From: Megascapheus bottae
Taxonomy: Eukaryota > Chordata > Mammalia > Rodentia > Geomyidae
NCBI GenBank assembly: GCA_024803745.1
Contig: JANJXV010000016.1
Span: 43,061,025-43,125,024, forward strand
Direction of reading: 5' to 3'
Length of the DNA: 64,000 nucleotides
The notes under the pieces are model-generated. The model did no database searches and was not told the DNA's origin. It saw only the letters and a program-made list of their open reading frames with translations. Below, in pieces: positions 31,270 through 43,734 of this stretch; positions within the stretch are counted from its first letter, which is position 1, and each line of letters starts with the position of its first letter. Position numbers and translations under genes: made by a program.

Positions 31270-31650
31270 TATTTTTCAGGGGTGGGGTGGGTGTGTCAGT
31301 CATGGGGCTTGAATCCAGGGCCTAGGTGCTGTCCCTGAGCTCTTCTTTTTTTGGGGGGGGGGTTCATGGGGTTTGAACTCAGCCTGGGCACTGTCCTTGA
31401 GCTCTTTAGCTCAAGGCTACTGCTCTACCCCTAGGCCTGGGAGCTGTCCTTGAGCTTTTCATCTCTAGGCTACTTTCCTACCCCTGGGCCTGGGTGCTGT
31501 CTCTGTGCTCTTGGGCTCCAGGCTACTGCCCTACCCTTGAGCCAAGCCCCATTTCCTGTTTTCTAGAGGTTAATTGAAGAGTCTAGGTCCTTTGTGCCCC
31601 AGCTGGCTTTGAACCTTGATCCTCAGATCTCAGCCTCCTGCAGACCATGA
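31270..31650 (-). repeat. B1-like/Geo SINE with expanded internal repeat
   Basis: Antisense copy in which the segment GGGCCTGGGTGCTGTCCCTG...CTACTGCCCTACCCCT (about 60-65 bases) occurs four times with divergence before the normal TTTCTAGAGGTTAATTGAAG linker and B1-like end. A G run near 31350 interrupts it. Confidence 0.85.
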
Positions 31651-31822
31651 GCTCTTTTTCTCAAAGCTAGATATCCTCCACTTTGACACACTGCACCACT
31701 TCTGGTTTTCTGGTGGTACATTGGAGTTAAGTCTTATGGGGACTTTCTGACCAGGGCTGGCTTCAAACCATGACCCCCGTGTCTCATCCTCCTGAGAAGC
31801 TATGAGCCATCAGCACCTGGCT
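31651..31822 (-). repeat. B1-like/Geo SINE
   Basis: Antisense: GAGCTCTTTTTCTCAAAGCT...TGGTACATTGGAGTTAAGTC...GAGCCATCAGCACCTGGC. Confidence 0.8.
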
Positions 31823-32729
31823 CCATCAGTTATTTTCTTACGTTCTCTGGTGCCTGGTGACAGAGCATGTTGCCAGCAGCTGCTTATTAACCCGATTGCC
31901 CTGGTCAGTTTGGGTATTGTTGGCTTTACCAGGATGCACTTTTCTCCAAATGGTGCTGCCACTCTTCCTTTTCTTTATGTTATCATCTACTCAGCAGAGG
32001 TCTTTGTTAGTATCCTGATGTTAGAGTAGGCACAAAGGAGAGGGTCGCCCTGCTGTTCAGAGTACAGAGCAATAAACGAAAGCATTCATCACCACAGGCT
32101 CCCCATGTTTGCAGCCATATCAGTGTACCGATTTAACCCAAATGAGGGACTGTGTTTTGCAGTCATGAGTCTTGTATGGAGCCCTTGTGCTCCTTTCATC
32201 CACTCTCCTGCCTCCCTTCTCCACTTGGGCGTGTCATTTGGTCTTCTGAGCTGAGGGTCCTGTATGAGTTTCCTAGGAAGTGCCTTCCTGAACTGCAGTT
32301 GTGCTTTTGTACAGGGCACAAGGGCCGTTTGGCTGCGTGATTGGCAGTCATTTGCTCAAGGCAGCCAGAGCCCTGGAGAAGGGTCTATCCCTGTCAGTCT
32401 CCCCAGCCCCTAACATCTTTGCATATTTAAATAGGAAAAAAAGGACTTTCCAAAGTGTGCACTCCACAAAAGCTTATCAATCACAATGTTTTAACAGTAT
32501 TTAACAATACGCCTTCTAAAGAGTGTTTAGAAGAAAGGTTTACCAGTAATAGTACTTTGATAATCCCCAGCTGTGTTCTAACACTGCTTAACTTGTGTTC
32601 CAGTGACTCAGAGGTAGAAGAGTTCCTACCATCTGCCTCACTGGTGGGGGGGTGGGAGTGCTAAATGTTACCATAACTTAGGACGTACTAGTGAAGATGA
32701 GATACATGTACTCACCCGATCATTAATTT

Positions 32730-32842
32730 TTATTTTGTTTTTGACAAAATAAAGACATGATCTTGCTAGGTCGCCAGGTTGGCCTTGAACTCATTCTTCA
32801 ACTACATGAACACTGGGATTACAAGTCACTACATCTGAACTC
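32730..32842 (-). repeat. B1 SINE
   Basis: Antisense 7SL-like monomer: GACATGATCTTGCTAGGTCG, GGTTGGCCTTGAACTCATTC, CACTGGGATTACAAGTCAC. Confidence 0.75.
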
Positions 32843-33097
32843 TCTTAGTCTTCATCTCAGCATAACATTTTGATATTGTTTGCTAGCATCTAGGAAGACT
32901 CTTCATATTGAGGGAACTTGTTCAGAATGCAGAGTTTTGGGCTTTAGACCTACTGGATGACAGCTGTGTCACTGCTGTCACTGAGAATCACTGCCTTAGG
33001 GAACATTCTGAACCTGAGTGCCTGGAGGTGTGTAGCTAGGATTACAGGAGTTAGCCTCCAGCGCCCTTTTGTCAGGTCTAGGAATTTTTTTTAATTT

Positions 33098-33168
33098 TTT
33101 TTTAATGGTACCTAGGGCCTCATGTATGCTAGGCAAGCACTCTCCCACTAAGCCATATTCTCAGCCCC
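33098..33168 (-). repeat. ID/IDL head fragment
   Basis: Antisense tRNA-like head: GGTACCTAGGGCCTCATGTA TGCTAGGCAAGCACTCTC...ATTCTCAGCCCC. Confidence 0.75.
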
Positions 33169-33361
33169 TTTTGTTAATTTTTTTTTTAAGCTTTGTATTC
33201 CTGTGAGTCTTGATAAGTAGTAGAAATGTTACAGAGGTCTTTGTAAACCACATATACAAAATCAGCCTACTTCCTAGTCTTTTTCTTTAGGAAGGAGTTT
33301 CACAAATACTGAAAAACATGAAAATAAAACATGCCGATTCAGCTGTTGTCATGTTGTCCCA

Positions 33362-33870
33362 CTTTTTTTTTTTTTTAACTCAATGTTTTCTTTTTGGTCC
33401 CTGAGTTCTTCAGCTTAAGGCTACCACCCTATCCCTTGAGCCCCTACCCCTGGGCGCTGTTCCTGAGCTCTTCCACTCAAGGTTACCACCCTACCCCTTG
33501 AGCCACAGCACCACTTCCAGTTTTCTAGTGGTTCATTGGAATTAATCTCACGGACTTTAGCGCCATTGCCAAGTGCCAGTGCTGGCTGTCTTTGCACTGA
33601 GATCTTAGATCTGAGCCTCATGAGTAGCTAGGAATACAGGCGTGGGCCACTGTGCTGGCTACTTTTTTTTTTTTTTTTTTAATTGGTGCTGGGACTTGAA
33701 CCTCTTGGCCTGGACACCATTCCTGTTCTTTTTTTGACCAAGGCTAGTGATATTCCACTTGGAGCCACAGCTCCGCCGTCTGCGTTTTTGGTGATTAATT
33801 GGGCATCAGAGTATCCAGTTAATACTTCTGAGTAAGTAGGATTATAAGTTTGAGCCATTGGTGCCCAATG
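33362..33870 (-). repeat. two antisense B1-like/Geo SINEs, first with internal duplication
   Basis: Copy one about 33362-33660 has the CTACCACCCTATCCCTTGAG segment twice (33415-33440 and 33482-33505) with a second CTGTTCCTGAGCTCTTCC between. Copy two about 33661-33870 is a diverged copy with an AATTGGTGCTGGGACTTGAA start. Confidence 0.85.
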
Positions 33871-34547
33871 ACAATGACATTTTTGAATAGTGTATTCCTC
33901 TTACCATTGGGTTTTTTTTTTTTAGACATGTTTCATGTTGTGTTGTTTTTTTCCTTTTAGTTAGGTAGTGTTCTTGTGTTTTCTGCTGTTGTGTTGGTCA
34001 TGTGGTGTTGTCTGAGTGTCACTTCTGGGAAAACACCATGACCATCTGCACCATTCAGGATGTTGACTCAACCTCCAGGCCAGTTAGTGCCAGCTTTTCC
34101 ATAGCACAACTAATATGTACTTTGTATGGAGCTGCTTTAACATCATGTAAATATTCCTCTGCATTTTAGATAGACCCCACAGATTGAGTATTCATGGATG
34201 ATTTTTTTTGCTCGACGTGATTTTTGTTAATGTACATGCACATTTTGTTAATATATCTCATGTTCATCAAGTTGCATCTTACTGTGAACAGTCATCCTTT
34301 GATCTTCCTTCTCCTTTCAACCTCTTCTCTTTCCCTACCTCCAGTATCAGTGTGTCAGTCTGTGGGTCCATCTGTACTTCATGCTTCCATTTATGCATCC
34401 TTGCACATTTGTCTAGCTAGTCTTCAATCGTTGGAATGGATTTACTCACCTCTGCTTTCCAAAATTCAGTGGTGTGGATTATTTGGATACTTGCACTGCC
34501 TGAGATGAAACTGGAGGGAGCTCCTTAAGCAGGCCATATTCCCCTCT

Positions 34548-34796
34548 CCCCCCTTTTTTTTTCTTTCTTAATTTGGTCAGCTGTAGGGCTTGAACTGTGG
34601 ACCTGGGTGCTATCTTTAGCTCAAGGCTACTGGTCTACCACTTGAGCCACAGCACCGCTTCAGTTTTCTAGTGGTTGATTGGAGATAAGAGTCTAATGGA
34701 CTTTCATGCCCAGGCTGGCTTTGAACCAAGACCTCCAGATCTCAGCCTCCTGAGTAGCTAGGATTACAGTCGTGAGCCACTGTGCCCAGCTCATAT
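34548..34796 (-). repeat. B1-like/Geo SINE
   Basis: Antisense: GTAGGGCTTGAACTGTGGAC...TTGGAGATAAGAGTCTAATG...GTCGTGAGCCACTGTGCCCA. Confidence 0.9.
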
Positions 34797-34880
34797 TTCC
34801 TTTTTTTTAAGAAAGGGTTTTCTGTTTAGCTTTTTTAAAATTGTTCATTGTTATTAGAAAGGTGATGTCACCATAACATT

Positions 34881-35464
34881 TCTTTTTTTTTTTTCTTTGT
34901 GGGTCATGGGGCTTGAAATAGGCCTGGGCACTGTCCCTGAGCTCTTCAGCTCGAGGCTACTGCCCTACCCTTGAGCCAAGCCCCACTTCCTATTTTCTAG
35001 AGGTTAATTGAAGATAAGAGTCTCAGGTCCTTTTGTGCCTAGGCTGGCTTTGAACCGTGATCCTCACATCTTGTCGGGAGCAAGAGTGGAATCAAACTGT
35101 ACTTTGATTTGCATCAGATAATTGCTTGATTGTCTTATTGTTTTTTGGCCTTCTCCTGTTCAATTGATCTGAGATTTACCATATGAATGTAACCCCCAAC
35201 AGTTCCCTGATTAACCATCTGGATGTAACACCTGGCAGTGCCCTGGTCTCAAGAAGAAAAAAAAAACTTTGAGTTAAGAATAAACGAGGCAGCAGTTTTT
35301 GCTTGGGCTGCAGACCTCCTGGACCCGATGTGTTTGTCGCTCTTCTAATTTTTCCAGTCCCTGCCCCTTATTTCAGGAACCCCAATTTGCTGCCGGGAGG
35401 CCCCGGCAAGATCTCAGCCTCCTGAGTAGCTAGGATTACAGGAGTGAGCCACCGCAGGCCTGGC
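34881..35464 (-). repeat. B1-like/Geo SINE split by an LTR
   Basis: Two halves of one antisense SINE: 34881-35071 (T run to GTGATCCTCACATCT) and 35409-35464 (AGATCTCAGCCTCCTGAGTA to GGCGCC). The missing join is filled by the solo LTR at 35072-35408. Confidence 0.9.
35072..35408 (+). mobile_element. solo LTR nested in a SINE
   Basis: 337-bp unit TGTCGGGAGCAAG...GGAGGCCCCGGCA with TG...CA ends and AATAAA at 35279-35284. The SINE's AGATCT is duplicated at both sides (left copy ACATCT with one change, right copy AGATCT), giving a 6-bp target duplication as in class II elements. No coding sequence. Confidence 0.85.
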
Positions 35465-35592
35465 GCCATATCATTTCTTATTTTTTTTTGTCCAAGATCT
35501 GAATGAGAATTTGGAACCTGATGCTTTCACTCATTGGTTGTCACTCTACCAACTGAGCCATGCTACCACCCTACCCCTTGAGCTTCTTTCTC

Positions 35593-35679
35593 CCCTTCCT
35601 TCCTTCCTTCCTTCCTTCCTTCCTTCCTTCCTTCCTTCCTTCCTTCCTTCCTTCCTTCCTTCCTTCCTTCCTTCCTTTT

Positions 35680-35734
<55 letters not shown>

Positions 35735-35775
35735 CTCTTTCTTTCTTTCTTTTCTCTCTCTCTCTCTTTCTTTTT
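35593..35775. repeat. (CTTC)n(CTTT)n microsatellite
   Basis: About 80 bases of CCTT repeat then about 95 of CTTT/CTCT. The flanking SER/PHE/LEU and KERKK reading frames are artefacts. Confidence 0.97.
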
Positions 35776-38085
35776 GATTTTTAAACATTTGCTTACTTCT
35801 TGACATAAGGTGCTCTAGGCTCATCTTGAATCTGTTTTTCCTAACAAATTTTGGAATCAGCCTTTTCTCCAGGAGCCTAGGTTTCTTTTGGTGGAGAATG
35901 GTTTGAAAGAAGTGGCCTGGCTTCTGGATATGATACCTGTAATGGGTTCTCCTCTCAACCTCCAAACCCCATTTTTGCATATTTCATGTGAGGCCCACAG
36001 AACCACAGTTAGTTTCCTTGGTATTTGACCAGAATTAGACCTCTGACATTTCCAACTGGGAATCACAGATCACCTCTGACCTATTTCTTCCGTGTGCCAA
36101 AGTCTAAAGTGCATTTCTACTCAAAGTCTCCTCTTTTTTGCCTTGTAATAACCATCACTTCCCATTTCCTTAACAGTATATAGAAACTTCCCTGTTCTTC
36201 CCTCTGTTTCTACCCCCCCCCAAAAAAAAAGCATTTTACACTCAAGTTACCTGCTATTTCAGAGTAATATATTTTGGAAAGTATAGAAAAGTGCCAGAAA
36301 GAGTACAAAAAAATTACCTCTAATTTCACTGCCAAGGTTGTGGGGGGGGGGCTCTATTAACCTTATTATATAAATGGACTTAAGCAGAACTATTCTCATT
36401 AAAAAAATTCGATGCTAAAGTTTTTTTTTCCTTTCTAAATATACTTTCTTAACACTCAGATCTTTGATACCTAATAATTTATATTCTAAATGTCTTGAAG
36501 CTTGATAGTTTTATATGGTCTGTTAGCTTATTGACGTTCAGAATTACAGTGTTTTCCAGATTTCTTCCAAAATTAGTACTTTTAGTCTTTTTTCCCCTGC
36601 AGTTCTTTGATTAGCTATTGTATTCCATCTCTTCTCATGGACCTGATAGATCTAAGAGCAGTATGTAATGTGTCTTTAGTTTCTTTTTTTTTTTCCTTTT
36701 TTTTTCTGGTTAAATTTTCCCCAGATTTACATTTTTGAAAATAACCATTTTTCAATCTTTTTCTTGTCCATTACTAAGAATACTGTTTTTGAATGTTCAA
36801 AACTTTCTTAAAGTCAGTGAGGGTCTTTCTTACTGAAATCTAAAGTCTTATTTTTGTTCTGCAAACAAGGGAGCTGAAGCCCAGAAATGTTGTATGAATT
36901 CTCATGTTCTACAGTTTCTTCTGGTGTAGTCAAATTAAAAGTGAAGGTCTCTTTTTCTGACATTAATACTCTATTTTCACTCTTGTTTCAAAATTTCAAT
37001 CTAAATAATTTCTTGAATTTTTCAACTCCCAATTACTTTGACTTTGTACAGAATTCAAGTTGCAGGTCTCATTTCCATGCCGTTTGAAAGAGAAGACAGG
37101 AAAATTTAAGGAACATAGACTAACTTTTACCATGGAATGCTTTTTTTATGGGTACATTATAAATTCTTGAAAATACAGTGTCTAATGGAAACACTTACTG
37201 AGAAAGGAGGAGCTCTATTACATGTAACCTTCCCCCCCCTTTTTAGTGAATAGACCATTTAAACTAAATTAAGTAAAGGATATAAATTCTGTTGTTTCAG
37301 TTTTAATATTTCATGACTGATTTTATAGATGAAATTATATTTTACAATAAATAGGCAGAAGAATTTATACAGCCTATTCTATTTGATGTAAAACAGCAAA
37401 TCCCATTTCTCTGTAGCTGTAAAGAAAATTCATTATAATGCCTTTAGTTGTAAGAGATGGTTTCATTGTGATTAGTTATATAGATAATAAAACAACCTTT
37501 TTCAAATAGTATAAGACACAAGCAGTAGTGTCTGCTTTTAATGACAATGAATTTTTTCTTCAATTTTTTTTTACTCATAGGATTGTCATTCCTTTTTCTT
37601 ATCTCTTTATTCCTGTTTCAGTAAGATTTTTCTTATTTAAAAAATACTACGAAAGCCTTGATTAAAAAATACTTTTTGAAAGGAGATATTGAATTTAAAC
37701 ATTTTGTGTAAGATCTTTCCCTGAAAGACACAGTTTTCAAGGATGGGTGGTATAAAGTTGTCATAAAATTAACACAGTATCAGTTTGATGTGTTTAAAAT
37801 GCTGTAGGAAGATTTTAACAAAAGAATTTGCCAGGAATGGTGCCTGAGCTTGTTTTACAATTTGCCTTTGCCATGTGATTGTTATATATGAATTTAGTAT
37901 ATCTTCATAAATACTATTAGAAGACAGGTGTCTTTGGTAATGAGACTGGTGGTGGTCCATTTATTCTCTTTTGTCACTGACATTTTATCCTTGTCAAAAT
38001 GGCATTTTAGTGACTTAATTCTCATTTAAGAATTAAGTAAATATTTAAGTTTTGGACTTCTAGGCAAAATTGATATGGATATTTG
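35776..38085. other. ZNF407 intron 1, nothing recognised
   Basis: AT-rich, SINE-free for 2.3 kb; no exon or clear element seen. Confidence 0.45.
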
Positions 38086-38345
38086 GTTTTTTTTTTTAAA
38101 CCTCTCTCTCTCTATTTCTTTTTCATTCTCTCTCTTTTTTCTTTCTTTTTTTTTTTTTTTGCCAGTCCTGGGCTTGAGCTCAGGGCTTGAGCAATGTCCT
38201 TGGACTTTCTCAAGGCTAGAGCTCTACCACTTGAGCCTCAGCACTACTTCTGGCTTTTTTCTATGTATGTGGTACCAAGGAATCGAACCCGGGTCTTCAT
38301 GCATGGTAGGCAAGCACTTTAACCACTAGGCCAAACTCCCAGCCC
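38086..38345 (-). repeat. young IDL-Geo SINE with 15-bp target duplication
   Basis: Antisense full copy with long T/pyrimidine tail; flanked by TGATATGGATATTTG at 38071-38085 and 38346-38360. Confidence 0.95.
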
Positions 38346-38360
38346 TGATATGGATATTTG

Positions 38361-39005
38361 AACCATAACATCAGAGATCCTCTGAAACTAGAACAATATT
38401 CTCTTGAATCGTTTGAATGTGACTTAAGTGACCCTCTACTGGGATCCTCAGGCTTGAGAGTACACAGTTGTTACTTACTCATCCTCTTTAGGACTCTGGC
38501 TGGAGAAGTTTCGTAGTGTCAGCTAGATTTGGACATGCCAAAATAGTAGGTGGCTTAATTTCTCTTAGGGTTGTTAACTGAGTAAGAGTCAAACCTTTTG
38601 CTCAGTAGATCTTAGAAATCCATACAACACAATGCTTTATCTAAATCCAGCAGATTTTTTTCCTTAATTTTAAGAAACAGTAAAGTAATGCTTTTATGCT
38701 ACACAAATGTAAGTTTAAAATTTACTCAGTGTCTTATTACAAGGTTCTTTAATTACCTGGTGTTTATAAACATAACATTAATATCTCTAGAATATTATAT
38801 ATATCTTTAGAATATTATATGTAAGTTGCATAATGCACATATATGTATGTTAAAATATATTTTTTAGACAGGAAATATATTTTTTAGATAGTGTCCAAGG
38901 GGAACACTCATTCTATTAATTTTCTCTGTTTTTCAAGGCAGGTCACTAAGTTCAGTCAACACTTCACAAATTGAACAGTGAACAGAGGATTTTTAGACAT
39001 TTGAC
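38361..39005. other. ZNF407 intron 1, nothing recognised
   Basis: AT-rich intronic sequence with short direct repeats (AGAATATTATATATATCTTT region). Confidence 0.4.
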
Positions 39006-39253
39006 AGGTGCCAGTGGACTTTCCTATAATCCTAGTTGCTCAGGAGCCTGAGAGCTGAAGATCAAGGTTCGGAGCCAGCCCAGGCAGGGAAGTTCATGAG
39101 ACTATTAGATTACAATATTATCTCTAGCTAACTAACAAAAAGCCAGAGTGGAGCTGTGGCTCAAATGGTAGAGTGCTTGTATTGAACAAAAAGGCTAAAT
39201 GATAGAGCCCAGGCCCTCCCTGTGTTCAAACCTTCAGGAAAAAAAAAAAAAAT
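39006..39253 (+). repeat. B1-like/Geo SINE
   Basis: Sense copy: GTGCCAGTGGACTTTCCTAT AATCC...GCTGTGGCTCAAATGGTAGA...poly-A. Confidence 0.85.
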
Positions 39254-39837
39254 TTGTGGTTATTCTTTTCTGGGTAATTGTATCAATAGCCTCATAAACT
39301 GAACAGATGGGAAAATGTGTTGTTGCTTGTTTTCAGGGCAGTGAGGAGGCTTACTGGACCTGTATCACCAACGAGCTCTATTTTGAATAACCATTCTCTG
39401 CTTCATATCCACTTGTGGAAAATCTCTTAGTGTAATGTAATTGATATGATTTTGACTGTACTCTGTTGGAGTTGGCTATTCCGTCTGCAGTTGTACACAT
39501 TCCCATTCTTTTCCATGTAGGATGAGACTATTCTGTGGCCTCTGGTAGACGAGGTCACTTTTGATAGGGTCAATAGCAGGAGATGGGGCAGTACCACATC
39601 TTTAGTGCATTCCAGTTGTGTTGTGCAGAGGTTATTAGTTCTAATACGCTTCATGTAAAGACCTTCCTCAACTTCAGAAGTAATAGTTTCAGTTGGAAGT
39701 CTAATTGGGAAAGAGTGGGATGAAGAGAGGGAGTGGACTGTTCCGCCTCTATTCTTTCATTCAGCTGTTGCCATGACAATTGACAGGAGACTCAAAACAG
39801 TCAGATCATCGCATTATCTTAACTTCTGAAGTTCATC
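39254..39837. other. ZNF407 intron 1, nothing recognised
   Basis: Intronic sequence without repeat or exon signature. Confidence 0.4.
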
Positions 39838-40122
39838 CTTTTTTTTTTTTTTTGTGGGTCTTAAACTCAGCCTGGGTGCTGCCTCTGAGCTCTTCTGCTC
39901 AAGGTGACCACCCTACCCCTGGGCCTGGGTGTTGTCCCTGAGCTTTTCAGTTCAAGGCTACCACCCTACCCTGGAGCCAAGCCCCACTTCCTGTTTTCTT
40001 GGAGGTTCATTGGAGATACAGTCTCAGATATTTTTGTGCCCAGGTTGGCTTTGAACCTTGATCCTCAGATCTCAGCCTCCTGAGTAGATAGGATTATAGG
40101 TGTGAGCCACCACACCCACCCG
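39838..40122 (-). repeat. B1-like/Geo SINE with internal duplication
   Basis: Antisense: CTGGGTGCTGCCTCTGAGCT...ACCACCCTACCCCTGGGCC followed at once by a second GGTGTTGTCCCTGAGCTTTT...ACCACCCTACCCTGGAGCC, then the normal linker and B1-like end. Confidence 0.88.
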
Positions 40123-40465
40123 AAGTCCATCTTTGTGTGTGTGTGTTTATATGCGTGTACATGCGTGTACATGCGCGCGTGTGTGGCTAGGAATTGGATC
40201 TGCAGCTTCACATATGCTAGACAAACATTCTACAACTTTAGCCAAGTCTTTACCCCCCGCCCCTCCCCCCTTTTGTATTTTGGTTGAGCCAGGGTATTGT
40301 TACATTTGTGCAGGTTGACCCTACCTCCTGACTATCAAATTATAGACTTGTGCCATCACACACAACTGGGTTCATCTATTTTTGAACTCCTCAAAGGGAG
40401 AAAGCAATAAACTTGAAGCATTCTTGTGTGTTATGTCCAGATATGGTGGAGGGAGAAGAGGGGTT

Positions 40466-40692
40466 CTTTTTTATTTTTGTCATCAGTTGTGGGGCTTGAA
40501 CTCTGGGCCTGGGCATTGTCCCTGAGTTTCAGCTCAAGGCTAGCGCTCTATTACTTGAGCCACTTCTGCTTTTCTGGCAGTTAATTGGAGATGAGTCTTA
40601 TGGACTTCTTGTCTGGGCTGGCTTTGAATCCTAATCCTCAGATCTCAGCCTCCTGAGTAGCTATGGTGGTAGGTGTGAGTATGCAGCGCTCA
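40466..40692 (-). repeat. B1-like/Geo SINE
   Basis: Antisense: GTGGGGCTTGAACTCTGGGC...GTTAATTGGAGATGAGTCTT...AGTAGCTATGGTGGTAGGTG. Confidence 0.88.
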
Positions 40693-41308
40693 GGGAAGAG
40701 GGGTTCTTGTGTGACCTTGTTAGGCCAGTGAGATGTGAGAGTGGGTCTCTTAGAGAGGGCAAAGAAGTCCAATGTGGAGATTGTAATGAATGAGACGTGG
40801 AACAAAGATGAAAATGAGGGAAAATTTTATGAGTGCTGCCTGCAGTGTGGCTAGTATTAGACATGCATGAATGATTGTTAACTTTCTCTGCTACTTCATG
40901 GAAGGCTTTTTCTGAAACACTGAAACTTCCTGTGAGAAGCGGCCACCAGGTGTCATCAGAGGCTGCTATTGATTTGTTTTATTGTCCTCAAAAAGTATGT
41001 GTTTGAATTTTTTTCTTGAGACCTTTCTTAAAAGCCTTGCCCAGAGAATTACTGAAGTAATAGCAGACACTTTTTTAATGACTATTTCTTGGTGAATTAA
41101 TAATTTATAGGTAATAATGGAGATGATAATAGCCATAGATAATAATAGCAAGAAAAATGATTATTTTTGGTCAAGCAGCTACTTCTTGAAGATTTGGATA
41201 AGAATAACACAGTTGTATATTTGGGAATCATTGGGATATAGTAAGTGGACATACTGAGTGACAGCTGATGAGTTTGTAGAGGGAGCCTCATGATTAAAGA
41301 AGGGTTGA

Positions 41309-41393
41309 GGGCTGGGGATTTAGCTCAGTGGAAGAGCCCTTGCTTGGCAAGTGCAAGGCCCTGAGTTTGGTCCTCAGCTCTGGGGGGGGGGAA
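41309..41393 (+). repeat. ID element (BC1-type)
   Basis: GGGCTGGGGATTTAGCTCAG TGGAAGAGCCCTTGCTTGGC...AAGGCCCTGAGTTTGGTCCT CAGCTC then G run: the tRNA-Ala-derived rodent ID element without Geo tail. Confidence 0.9.
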
Positions 41394-41451
41394 GGGTTGA
41401 GTGTAGTAAAATATGCCACTGCTATACTCCACATACCTATTAGGTCTTTTT

Positions 41452-41792
41452 TTTTGTTTTTTTTTTTATTAAAGAATTTATTAACATTGATTTTTACATT
41501 ATATTTCAAATGACATGTTTAACAAACAGGTATTGAAGAAGGGAATCTCTATATACAATCACTGGCACTTAGATTTTAGAACATAATTAAAATTAGGCTG
41601 AGGGTTTGTATGTCATAGATACATAATAATCTATGTAATAAAACCTTATTTCTATACAGTCATAAGTTTCTATGACTATGTAGTTGTGTTTATATTTCCA
41701 ATACCATGTCCATAGCATTGGGTATACAACTTTTGAGTCCTCACTCTTGTGCTGTTTGTATCTAATAGCCACATATTAAGGATACCATGTGC
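41452..41792 (-). mobile_element. 5'-truncated LINE-1-like insertion, antisense
   Basis: Begins with a T run, then ATTAAAGAATTTATTAACATTG, the reverse complement of the 3' end of the element at 22062-22624, and continues to GATACCATGTGCC. Target duplication CCTATTAGGTCTTTT lies at 41436-41450 and 41793-41807; limits within the T run are approximate. Confidence 0.88.
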
Positions 41793-41808
41793 CCTATTAG
41801 GTCTTTTT

Positions 41809-43382
41809 AATCTTGAAATCCTGCCTGGGAAGAAATCTAGGACTTATTTTCTTTTTCCATTCCATCACAAGTGCCAGGATTTTTTTTTTTAATATAAAGA
41901 AAAGAGATTATACTTTACTCTGAAACTTGGCAGTGAGTCCCAGCATCCTTTGCTTTGTTACTGAGAAAATCATGGGTGCTTCCTGGTACTTGCTAAACTT
42001 TCAGTGTTTGTTGAGTGAATGAAAAAAATCTGCTTTGAAAAAAAGGAGTTCTTAAACTGTTTTATTTGAGTGTTTTTTTAAGAAAGACTTCCTTGGCTCA
42101 ATCTTTATTGGTAATATGAAACTTGTTCTTATAACACTTTAAATATTATTTTACAGATTTACATGAGCATAAACTGTGTTTCTTTTTACTCTCTCCCTTA
42201 AAGATCACTTTAAGGTACACATTATGTGTCCTCTTCACTGACTTTGTTTTAGTTCCAGACCGTGGAACTTAAATCATCGTGTGCTCTTTCTGTCTCTAGA
42301 CTTCTTATCTCCTATGTGACGTATCTCGAAAAGCATTCTAAGATGATGCAATGTCTTAACTATTCCCTTCTATACTGAAAAAAAATCTCCCTTTTCCTTC
42401 TTTCTGTGATCTAGGCTAGATTGAACAGTTGCTGCTTTTCAGTTACAGTGCAGTGGAGAGCTGTGTGTTCTCATCTACCTAGCTTCCCATTGTCCTACAC
42501 ATTTCTTACTGTTCTTGAAAGCTTTGCTTCATCCTGCCTCCTTTCTCCCAACTCCCTCAGCAAAAGAAGAGTACTTTTCATTCAGTAAAACAACTGGTCT
42601 GATTGCTCTACTTTGATGTTCGATTTCTGCTCCTTTATACAGCTGTCTGTCTTTGTTTGTATCACACATGCCTTTTGTAATGGAGCTCCCTGGAGTATAT
42701 GTCAGGTAGTTCCTGAGACAATATTATTCCAGCAGATAAATGCATTTATATCATTGTATAGTTATTTTCTTTCATATGGTGAAAATTCCATACCTGTTTG
42801 TAGAATGCTTAGTGGTTTTTTTTTCTTGATGTAAGAAAATGCTGAATTATTTCATTAATTTAAAAATCAACTGGGAAATAAATATCAAAACATTTTTCCT
42901 TTTGTTTTAGAAATTTTGGAGTCATTATATAGAAGATAATAAAGAGTCTTATTATTTTGCTACCTTCATTGATGCAATTGTTTTTCTTTTGTCTCTGAAA
43001 ATATATGTCAGGTTCCTTCAACAGAATGCTTGTGTTAAATTAGTGTGTGTGTGTGTGTGTGTGTGTGGTTTTTTACAAGTGCACATACTCTTAGCGAAGG
43101 TGGTCTATGTTCTACAGCATATTTGCAGAAACTGTAGTTGCCCTGGGTCGAAAGTCAGGGAGTTCGTGCTGTTCAGGCTGTGTTAACATGCTTCTAAGCA
43201 AAACTTCTCTATACATCACACATGTACATATACAAACATCCGATAAAGTTACCAGAAGACCATGACTCCCTGTATGCCCGCCATTCAGTGTATTCCCCAC
43301 TAACGCACAGCCTCTCTGTGCTCCTTTCTTGGTCTGCATGACATGTGGATCAGATGGTTTTCATTTCTTCTTTCACAAAGAA
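41809..43382. other. ZNF407 intron 1, nothing recognised
   Basis: SINE-free AT-rich sequence; a (GT)n run is at about 43043-43068. Confidence 0.45.
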
Positions 43383-43396
43383 ACATTCATTCATCT

Positions 43397-43602
43397 TTTT
43401 TTTTTTTTTTTTTTTTTTTTGCCAGTCCTGGGCTTGAGCTCAGGGCCTGAGCACTGTCCTTGGACTTTTTCAAGGCTAGAGCTCTACCACTTGAGCCTCC
43501 AGCACCACTTCCGGCTTTTTGCAATGTATGTGGTACCGAGGAATCGAACCTGGGTCTTCGTGCATGCTAGGCAAGCACTCACTAGGCCAAACTCCCGGCC
43601 CC
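43397..43602 (-). repeat. young IDL-Geo SINE with 14-bp target duplication
   Basis: Antisense full copy after a long T run; flanked by ACATTCATTCATCT at 43383-43396 and 43603-43616. Confidence 0.95.
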
Positions 43603-43734
43603 ACATTCATTCATCTTAATGCGTTATAAGTGCTTAGAATTATTCTAGACTATTGGGAAATGTATGGGTAGATAAACTAAACCACGGTTTACATTCTAGC
43701 ATAAGGAGAGAGAAGATAACTAAGCACATAAGCT

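Noticed and set aside
35511..35980. Phe/Leu/Ser-rich and Lys/Arg/Glu-rich frames on opposite strands
   Set aside because: Both are translations of the CCTT/CTTT microsatellite.
41309..41393. Possible tRNA gene
   Set aside because: It is the rodent ID/BC1-type SINE: tRNA-Ala-like but with the mutated anticodon arm and repeat tail; the many other tRNA-like boxes in the window are SINE heads.
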